Of a stretch of DNA of 64,000 nucleotides, positions 57,077-64,000 are shown piece by piece. The position numbers were made by a program, and so were the translations under genes. This DNA is from Rhynchopus sp. YZ270_cl-10 (Eukaryota; Euglenozoa; Diplonemea; Diplonemida; Diplonemidae). Below the pieces are notes generated by a model. That model did no database searches. It saw nothing but the letters and a program-made list of their open reading frames with translations, and had not been told where the DNA came from. Where the stretch lies: positions 372,001 through 436,000 of the forward strand of contig OZ037847.1 of assembly GCA_964035575.1 (NCBI GenBank). The letters run 5' to 3'. Each line of letters begins with the position of its first letter. The first letter of the stretch is position 1.

Positions 57077-59042
57077 GGTTTGTTTGTTTGTATGTGGTTT
57101 TCTTTTAGCTGCGAGGTGTGGAGTGGGTGGAGGGTGTGCTGGGCGTTGAGGGCGACAACAGTGTGAAAAGGTTGTGAGAGAGAGCTTCGGGTTATTGAAG
57201 GAAAAAAAACAAGAAAAAGGTTGTAATACGTGTCTCAAAGAATAAGAGCAAAGGGAATGTATGCAGGGGTACTCGCATCCTACAACTGATAGAGCACATC
57301 ACAGAAATGTTTCTTTTTATAGTTTCCACCTCTGTGATACAGTGTCTATCAGCTAAGGTACGACATGCCAACGCTTCCTTGCAGAATACAAGAAAGAAAG
57401 GTGGCAATATGGGTTGTAAAGCCTTTTTGACGGCAAAAACAAGGCAAACACAAAAAAAAACTAGATGAACAAATATGTATGGGGTATTCGATAGTGTAGC
57501 CTATCAATACTAAAATGCTTGAAAGATTGGATGCGTCTCACGAGGGTGCACACATCTTTCTAACGAATCAAAATATACGAAAAATGTTTTTTTGAAAAAA
57601 AAATATGGTAAAAAACGCCTCTGGGACGCAGGCACACAGACCATCCGTGGGTTATCGAAGCACGGAGTGTTGCTGCGCTTGGGTGTTGCTGACAGGGAAA
57701 CTGAACCCCCGTCATCACCGTCTTGCGTCTGTGGCATCTGACCTGAACGAGGAAGCCTCGAAAAATGGAACTAACGAAGTATTGCCAGGCACACAGCATT
57801 CCTTGGATTCAAGGTGCTGTGCACGAGAAAAGAAAAGAAACGAAAAGTAAGATGTGCCGCTCAATGCACCTACACATCTTTAAACACGAGCAAAAAAAAT
57901 AGAATCACCGATTTGCAATTGTTGCGCATCGCTCAAACAGGAGAAACTGTTGTGTGAAGTGTCGTTTAACACATGCAGGGGGGTAAACACTTTCTGGGAT
58001 ATTTCTACTCAGTAAAGTGGTGGGTAGAAAATATGTCGAAAGCTGTCTCTTCGGAACCACGTTTGTTGAACGGTTCACTGGGAACGGAAACAGGGGGAAT
58101 GGGGGAAGGGAAAAGAAAACTTCAAAAACAAAACAAAAAAGACCCTCACTCACGCGAGAGCAAACTATTCGTTGGATGTAGGTTACAGTGAAGTAAAATA
58201 AAAAAACGTTGGTATGTTGGTACAGATGCTTAGGATGAATTGCTATACTCCAAATATGTTTGGTGTCCAAAAAAGTCGCCAAATTACATCAAAATCCGAA
58301 ATCTGCTAAACTTATTTGCACACAAAACTATTTGGAGTAAAGAATGATGGAGGTGTCCATCAGTATGTTGTTGTACAAAAAGAAAACAGTTAGCCTGCAA
58401 ACACCCATGGGTATATGCAGGCACAAACCAAAAGAAAGCAAATAAGAAATGTAAAACTTGTTATGCAGCGCACAACATCTAATCGATCGAGAGTAAAAAT
58501 AAAAAACAGTTTTGTAAGCTGAACCTAAGTCTCGCTCACCAAAACAAAAGGGGCGGGGAGGGTGTTTGGTTGGTATGAGCTGGAACCAGTTGACGATACC
58601 ACGTCCAGCTGCAAAAAACGTTGGCCTACAAAAAAATAGGAAAAAACAGGGGGGAAGCTTGCAAGATGAATGAACCACACAACACAGGGGTACAGACATC
58701 ATGGGTAAAGATAGGGTACAGTCCAGGAGACACAAAAACACCCCCATCCCCAACTTGACAACTTTCGGGAGTGTGTTCTCGGTTTCTCTCTCTCCCATCT
58801 GAGAGGGTGGTAAAAGAAACCGCGACACACCCCGAACAACAGACCATCTCCGACAAATCTGTTTTCAGAAAAAGAAGTACATTCCCTTTTCGGGTTCAAA
58901 GCTGGGGCGGTGTCTCAAATAAAAAAAGCTATTTTTTTGTTTGTTTTTTGGATCAATGTGTTTGGCTGCACATTCATCAGTAAGATAGGCGTCACCTTAC
59001 AACGTTGGTAGGTTGAGAAATGCTTCGAATATCAAACCCTTT
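57077..59042. other. array spacer 3 (1966 bp)
   Basis: Matches array spacers 1 and 2, with the same repeats at the same offsets. No gene is seen. Confidence 0.6.
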
Positions 59043-62000
59043 CTAAGGCTCGTTCGCGGCCACAGGGGTTTGCACATCGAATTCAAACCAGAGCTTGTCG
59101 CAGGTGATGATGTCGGTGGGTTCGAAGACGGTGTGGGTGCCGACCTGGGTGCCGTGGGTGGGTCCGCGGCAGTGGGAAGCATCGACACCGAGCTCGAGGA
59201 GGAACTTTGCGCCGACCTTGCCTTCGTCCTGCCAGCAGGGGAAGACGGACTTGGAGCAGGATCCGCTGTAGGCGTAGAGGCCGGGGGTCGTGCGTGAGAC
59301 CTTCTCGCAGATGCCCTCGTTGTGGTGTGCAAGGCTGCCGTTGTACGTGAACTTCAGCGTCGCCTGCCCAGCGTCAAACGGCTTGTCCCTTGGCGCAAGA
59401 ATCACCATGGCATCACCGTCCCAGTTCAACACAGGGGTGAAGGTGTCGTCACCCTGCGTCACCTCCAACTTCACATTCGACAGATGCTTTGTGTTCAAGG
59501 TGAAGTCCCAGGCACGGTGGTTCAGCACCAAGTCCATGGTGCATTCCGCACGGAAGGTCTTCGTCGCAACGTCAGGGTCAATGCGGAGGCGGGTGTTCAA
59601 AGGGTACATCATCTGCGATGCGTTCGCTGCCGTTCTCGGGTCTGTGCCCCAAGAGAAGTCGCCGTTCTCGATGTTGACAATCTGTGGGGCCGGGATCCCG
59701 TACTTCGCTTCGAGGATCTTCTCCATCTCCGTGAAGGCACCTTCCACCCAGCCTTGGGCTCCACTGTAGGCCTCACCTGCAACGAAGACAGAGTCCCAGA
59801 TGTGGGGCTGTCTGATGAAGGGCATCTTGTCGGGCACGAGGAAGCCTGCCTTCCATGCGTGGTAACCTCCTCCGAAGGGGTCGGATCCCCAGTCCTGGAA
59901 GGCAGCGGCGTAGGGGGTGCCGATCTTCTCCGCAACCTCTGGGGGGTGCATCTGCCTGAGCTGTGCAAGCCCCACCTCCACCATGCGCTGCGAAGGGACC
60001 GGGTACGACGGCAGGCTGTCGTGCGCCGCCTGAAGACGTGCGCTCTTCGCAATTGCCTTCGTCGGTGTCCCCTTGAAGGACTGCTCCGTCCCCTTGCTTG
60101 CAAGGATGTCCTTTGCCTTCTGCAGAACAGACTTCGTAAGCTTCTCCTTCAACACCTTCACCAGATCGCATCCGTGCTTCTCTGTGAAGTCACGCTGGAT
60201 CGCAAGCCACTCCTTCAGGCTCGTCACCGCCTCCAGCACCTCAAAGATCGCAGCATCGTCGACAGTGCCGCTCATCGCAGTGTACAGACGGTCTGCAGGG
60301 GCGCCAGGGCATGTTGTGTTGTTGAAGTCGATCTTCTTGGCCGCAAGGATGTCCTTTGCTTTCGTCATTTCACATGCTGTGAGCTCCTCGGTGATGGCCT
60401 TGAGGAGGCTGCCGTCGTAGAAGGTGGGGTACTTCTGGGCGAAGTCGCGTTGCGTGGCACGCCAGTCGGCGGCACTGCGCATGGCAGAGAGCTCGTTGTA
60501 GAGGCCGTCCTCGTCGGTGCCGAAGCCCTTCATTGCCTTGTAGAGGCGGTCTGCCTTGCCGCTGTCGTGCTTGAAGATGTCTGCTGTGGTGCTGGTGCTG
60601 GTCTGCACTCCGGTGTTGCCCACAATGTTGTATTTGTCAGAGCCGTAGCCGGTCTGGCTGTTGTAGCTCCCAGCGTCGCTTTCGAGCTGGATGCCCTCTG
60701 TCGACTCAAAGGTCTTCCAGAACGGCACCGTGCGCATGTCGTTGTAGGACGCAAGGAGGAGACCGTGCTGGTTCGTCTGGTCCACACCGAAGTAGTACGT
60801 CTGGCGCAGGGGAAGCGTCGTCACAGAGTGCGGGATGTTCGTGGTGGCGGAGTCGTCGCCAGGCTTGAGCCACCACGGCTTCTCAAAGGCCATGAGCAGC
60901 TTCAGTGCTGGGGACGGGATGACTGCCTCAATGTTGCTGCGCCACTCCGCGTTGGCCGGGTTGTACTTCGAGAAGAACGGCATCTCCTGGTCAAGGAGCT
61001 CAAGGGCACGGCGCGGCATCGCCAGGATAATGCTCTTGGCACGCACCTTCGAGGTCTTCGGGTGCTCCCCGTCGCGCAGGAACTGCGGTGGTGTCTTGAA
61101 GGTCAGCTCGTAGATGGGCTTCCCCGCCTTCGCACACCACACCTTCTCGAAGGACACCAGCGCGTTGCGTGTCGTGATCGACCCGCCGTAGGAGAGGTAC
61201 TTGCTTGCAGGCACCTTCAGCAGGTTCTCGAACCCGCCTGCGACAGTCTTGTACGTCGCGTCTGCGCCAAAGTCACCCAAGATGTACGGGAAGGCCTCCG
61301 CCGCGTTCCAGTTCAGCGTGTTGCTGTAGTAGCCTCCCGAGTCTGCCACGAAGTTGTACGTCTCCTGGTCAAGCATCTCAAGCATCAGGTTCCAGAACCC
61401 GATGGAGTACAGGAACTGGCCCGCGTAGATCGAGTCGCTCCCGTTGTCGGCCTTCACAAGGTACTGCACGGTGCGCTTGATCTCGTCCCACACACTCGTC
61501 TGTTCCTTCGTCGGCAGGCTGGTGATCTCGGCCATGTTGCACACAGTGTCCCCGTTGCAGAGCGTGTACTGGAAGTTTGCCGCACACAGGATGCGGTCCA
61601 TCTGTGCCTTCAGGATTGTCTCCATTGTGTCGGTGATCTTGTTTCCAGACTCAGGGAAGTAGCGCACATCTGCAGTCTTGTTCGCAAAGTCCTCTGCCGT
61701 GTAGCGCGAGCCACGCAGGTAGAAGAGCGACTGGTCATCGGAACCCATCGGGAAGTTGATGGAGCGGAGCGAGCCTTCGGACTGGAACTTCTCGATGTAG
61801 CCGTTGACAAGCGTCTGCTGGTTCAGGTAGCGCATGCCGCCAAGCTCTGCCGCAACGTTCATGTTCGGGAGCTTGATGGACCAGAGACGTCCGCAGACAC
61901 GGTCGCTCATCTCGTAGATGCCTGTGGTCTGGTAGGGCAGCTCCGATGTGCCGCCTGCGTGCTCATCGGGCACAACCATGCGCATGCCTGCGTACAGCCC

Positions 62001-63368
62001 TGCCGCACCTGCACCAATGATCGCCACGTCAACCTCCTCGTCCTGCGCAATCTCTGTCTTCATGTTCTTGTGCGTGTCAAACACGTAGTCCCAGTCCACC
62101 TTGAACTGCGCCGTCAGACGCTGCTCCAGGTTCGGGTCCGTTGCCTGCACCGGTGGTGTCGTGTCGTACTGGTTGAGTGCGTCGTACGGCTTCCCCTCGA
62201 GCATGTGTGCAATCCATTCTCCAAGTGTGGGGATGAACTTCCCTGCCCATCCCGACGTGTAGAGCACAATGTCCTTGTTGTTGGGCACCGTGCCAGGAAG
62301 GGTGTCGAGGAGCATTGCCTTGCTGGGGTCCAGCGGGAGGCCGATGATGCAGTAGGTGGTTGGGGTCCTGTCGTCCGCGTCAAGACCGGGCATGTGGTTG
62401 CGCACGAAGTCGACTGTGTACTTGATGGTCTCCGTCCCGTCGCTCTGGCGCTGCGAGGGGTCGGTGAGGATGCGGTCCTGCCAGCCGGGGCACACACGTG
62501 CGTAGCCGGGGGTGTCCCAGGAGGCTGACTCGGTGAAGCCGTAGAAGACCTTCTGGTCTGCTGCAGTCGGGCTGTCGGGCTCGTCAAAGACGTACCAGGT
62601 GTTGTCCGGCACCTTCGTCCTGTCCTTGATCTTGAAGTACGTCGACGACATCTCCCACGTCGTGATCGGTGCCTGCAGCCCCCACTCCGAGAGGATGCTG
62701 CGGTTCACGTACGCACCCCCCGCAATGACAAGCTTCTTTGTGGGGAACGACTGCGTCACGCCGCCGTTCTCTGCGATGACGGTGATCCCACCCTCGACAG
62801 TCGAGGTGAAGGTGTTCACAGTCTGGTTTGCCATCAGGGTCACATTCTCCATCTCCCCCAGCACCTTGATCAGAAGCGCCTGGGTACCGTGCAGGTCGAC
62901 CGACCCTCCGTCCTTCTGCAGGAACCCTGCATAGCTCTCAGGGAGGTTTGCCACGTACGGGTGCGCTGCAGTGATCTCAGCACCGTTCTGGTAAGGCGTG
63001 TACGCAAGCTTCGCCTCGTCCATGGCCTCCTCGGCAGCAGCGACGCCACCCTCCTCAGAGACAATCTGCGAGTTCCCGAACCAGAGCGAGCCCTCCTCAT
63101 AGAAGACGGGGGGGAGACCATGCGCCTTCGCAAGCGCGTTGAACTCATCCCACTGCTCACGGGCCAGCTGCGCCATGTTGATCATGTCCGGCTCGGTGTA
63201 CTGCAGGCGCATCTGCCTGCTCTGTCCCGCAGAGCTCCCCTCCTGGTTCTCAAACTCAAACTGCTCCAAAACCAGAACCTTCCTCTGTGTGCTCTCCTTC
63301 ATCACAGCGTAGGCCGCAGAAAGACCAACAGGCCCTCCTCCGACAATCACAACATCGTATTTCTCCAT
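59043..63368 (-). CDS. dual flavin oxidase-annexin-M1-like fusion, copy 4 (array's 5' end)
   Basis: The protein is identical to copies 1-3 over all 1441 residues, but this is the first gene of the array in transcription order and its leader differs. Upstream of the ATG the other copies read CAAACAAACAAACC-type sequence once, while here a (CAAA)n run is longer and the next 150 bases are alignable yet diverged. The frame stays open upstream through this run (NKQTNKQT), but MEKYDVVIVGGG is the natural N-terminus. The abrupt change at the start codon suggests that coding sequences are homogenised while this outer leader is not. Confidence 0.88.
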   Translation of the reverse strand: MEKYDVVIVGGGPVGLSAAYAVMKESTQRKVLVLEQFEFENQEGSSAGQSRQMRLQYTEPDMINMAQLAREQWDEFNALAKAHGLPPVFYEEGSLWFGNSQIVSEEGGVAAAEEAMDEAKLAYTPYQNGAEITAAHPYVANLPESYAGFLQKDGGSVDLHGTQALLIKVLGEMENVTLMANQTVNTFTSTVEGGITVIAENGGVTQSFPTKKLVIAGGAYVNRSILSEWGLQAPITTWEMSSTYFKIKDRTKVPDNTWYVFDEPDSPTAADQKVFYGFTESASWDTPGYARVCPGWQDRILTDPSQRQSDGTETIKYTVDFVRNHMPGLDADDRTPTTYCIIGLPLDPSKAMLLDTLPGTVPNNKDIVLYTSGWAGKFIPTLGEWIAHMLEGKPYDALNQYDTTPPVQATDPNLEQRLTAQFKVDWDYVFDTHKNMKTEIAQDEEVDVAIIGAGAAGLYAGMRMVVPDEHAGGTSELPYQTTGIYEMSDRVCGRLWSIKLPNMNVAAELGGMRYLNQQTLVNGYIEKFQSEGSLRSINFPMGSDDQSLFYLRGSRYTAEDFANKTADVRYFPESGNKITDTMETILKAQMDRILCAANFQYTLCNGDTVCNMAEITSLPTKEQTSVWDEIKRTVQYLVKADNGSDSIYAGQFLYSIGFWNLMLEMLDQETYNFVADSGGYYSNTLNWNAAEAFPYILGDFGADATYKTVAGGFENLLKVPASKYLSYGGSITTRNALVSFEKVWCAKAGKPIYELTFKTPPQFLRDGEHPKTSKVRAKSIILAMPRRALELLDQEMPFFSKYNPANAEWRSNIEAVIPSPALKLLMAFEKPWWLKPGDDSATTNIPHSVTTLPLRQTYYFGVDQTNQHGLLLASYNDMRTVPFWKTFESTEGIQLESDAGSYNSQTGYGSDKYNIVGNTGVQTSTSTTADIFKHDSGKADRLYKAMKGFGTDEDGLYNELSAMRSAADWRATQRDFAQKYPTFYDGSLLKAITEELTACEMTKAKDILAAKKIDFNNTTCPGAPADRLYTAMSGTVDDAAIFEVLEAVTSLKEWLAIQRDFTEKHGCDLVKVLKEKLTKSVLQKAKDILASKGTEQSFKGTPTKAIAKSARLQAAHDSLPSYPVPSQRMVEVGLAQLRQMHPPEVAEKIGTPYAAAFQDWGSDPFGGGYHAWKAGFLVPDKMPFIRQPHIWDSVFVAGEAYSGAQGWVEGAFTEMEKILEAKYGIPAPQIVNIENGDFSWGTDPRTAANASQMMYPLNTRLRIDPDVATKTFRAECTMDLVLNHRAWDFTLNTKHLSNVKLEVTQGDDTFTPVLNWDGDAMVILAPRDKPFDAGQATLKFTYNGSLAHHNEGICEKVSRTTPGLYAYSGSCSKSVFPCWQDEGKVGAKFLLELGVDASHCRGPTHGTQVGTHTVFEPTDIITCDKLWFEFDVQTPVAANEP

Positions 63369-64000
63369 CGTTTGTTTGTTTGTTTGTTTGTTTGTGAGGT
63401 TTTCTTTTAGCTGCAAGGTGTGGAGTGTGGTGGGCGTTGAGGGTGACAACAGCGAGAAGAAGGGGTGGTTAGAGAGAGATTCTAATTATTGAAGGGAGAA
63501 AACAAGAAAAGATTTTGAAAGACGTGCCTCATGTGAGAACATTACAAATAATAATAGGGGAAAAGCAGAGGAACTGAAAAAAGGACGACAATCGAGACCC
63601 AATATTCAAGAAAAATGGAGGTTTTTACAACATTTCCTTAAATAGTAGTTAGGATCAAACTTCACACGAAGCTGTCAAAGAAGTGAAGTTGAAAGTGCAG
63701 AAAAGAAAAAGAAAACATGATTTGGCTCCATAAACTTTCAAACCAAGCGAAGAGAAAATTCAAGAATGTTCGACAGCTACATCCATTCGCATACTGCTCG
63801 AGCGACTCGTTGCTCTTTGCTTGTTGGCTCAAAAGACTACAAAAGAACATTATACCTAGAGTCGTAAATTAAGTGTACACTTTCCCAAACCCCACAAACA
63901 TGATTTATTAGGCAAAACAGATAGCCAACCATTGTTCCTTTTTGTTTTTATTTACCACCTACTTTTGTAACCCGCCCTTACCCCCCGGGATTCTCACACC
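63369..64000. other. right flank of the array
   Basis: The first 170 bases are a diverged version of the array leader, with a candidate acceptor AG at 63411-63412. Beyond about 63540 there is no similarity to the array. A family B head lies at about 63678-63702 (GAAGTGAAGTTGAAAGTGCA). No gene is seen before the window ends. Confidence 0.5.

Larger units (their letters stand above)
39741..63368 (-). repeat. tandem array, period 6292 bp, four gene copies
   Basis: Gene ends at 40167, 46459, 52751 and 59043 are each exactly 6292 bases apart. Proteins from the four copies are identical, and the full spacers between them also match base for base wherever compared. Identity on the left fades at about 39741 in the relic spacer. 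On the right it stops at the start codon of the last copy: 63369 and beyond differs from the other three leaders. Such arrays raise transcript dosage in polycistronic genomes. Confidence 0.93.

Overview
This window is nuclear DNA from a unicellular eukaryote. It carries 18 protein genes, all on the minus strand, all continuous with no visible introns, and some separated by only 61 to 125 bases. Coding DNA is GC-richer than the AT-rich, homopolymer-rich spacers. Several start codons lie just downstream (in the minus-strand sense) of a pyrimidine-rich tract ending in AG, as expected for trans-splicing of polycistronic transcripts. With the perfect tandem gene array, this favours a euglenozoan (kinetoplastid- or diplonemid-like) flagellate. 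That placement is inference: no spliced-leader or rRNA gene is present to prove it.

Layout from left to right. 1-2275 is spacer with short dispersed repeats. 2276-11051 holds a small type I membrane protein, a long coiled-coil protein, a prolyl 4-hydroxylase with a ShK-like Cys-rich insert, a basic Ser/Thr/Pro-rich protein and a coiled-coil/GAF-like protein. 11436-12360 is a hAT-like non-autonomous DNA transposon. 12557-29072 holds a leucine-rich-repeat protein, an F-box/armadillo-like protein, a nitronate monooxygenase, a ubiquitin-like/DUF4116 protein, a GH27 alpha-galactosidase, an importin/exportin-type HEAT protein and a ubiquitin-like/WD40 protein. A second hAT-like element (26686-27765), carrying a 480-bp palindrome, lies between the last two. 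31136-34870 holds a Baeyer-Villiger/FMO-type monooxygenase and a GT8 glycosyltransferase with an MGAT5-like Cys-rich tail. 35498-37766 is a TA-flanked inverted-repeat element with a second element nested inside it.

The right third (about 39741-63368) is a tandem array of four genes with a period of exactly 6292 bp. Each encodes the same 1441-residue protein, which joins a sarcosine/N-methyltryptophan-oxidase-like flavin domain, an L-amino-acid/monoamine-oxidase-like flavin domain interrupted by two annexin-like repeats, and a C-terminal domain resembling the N-terminal beta-sandwich of M1 aminopeptidases. I know of no described protein with this architecture, and it is the most striking object in the window.

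The spacers also carry three families of short repeats (called A, B and C here). Every copy I found has the same orientation, which suggests a role in RNA or a composite origin. With the nitronate monooxygenase and the BVMO/FMO, the array makes the window rich in flavoenzymes, but the genes look like an ordinary polycistronic series rather than one pathway.
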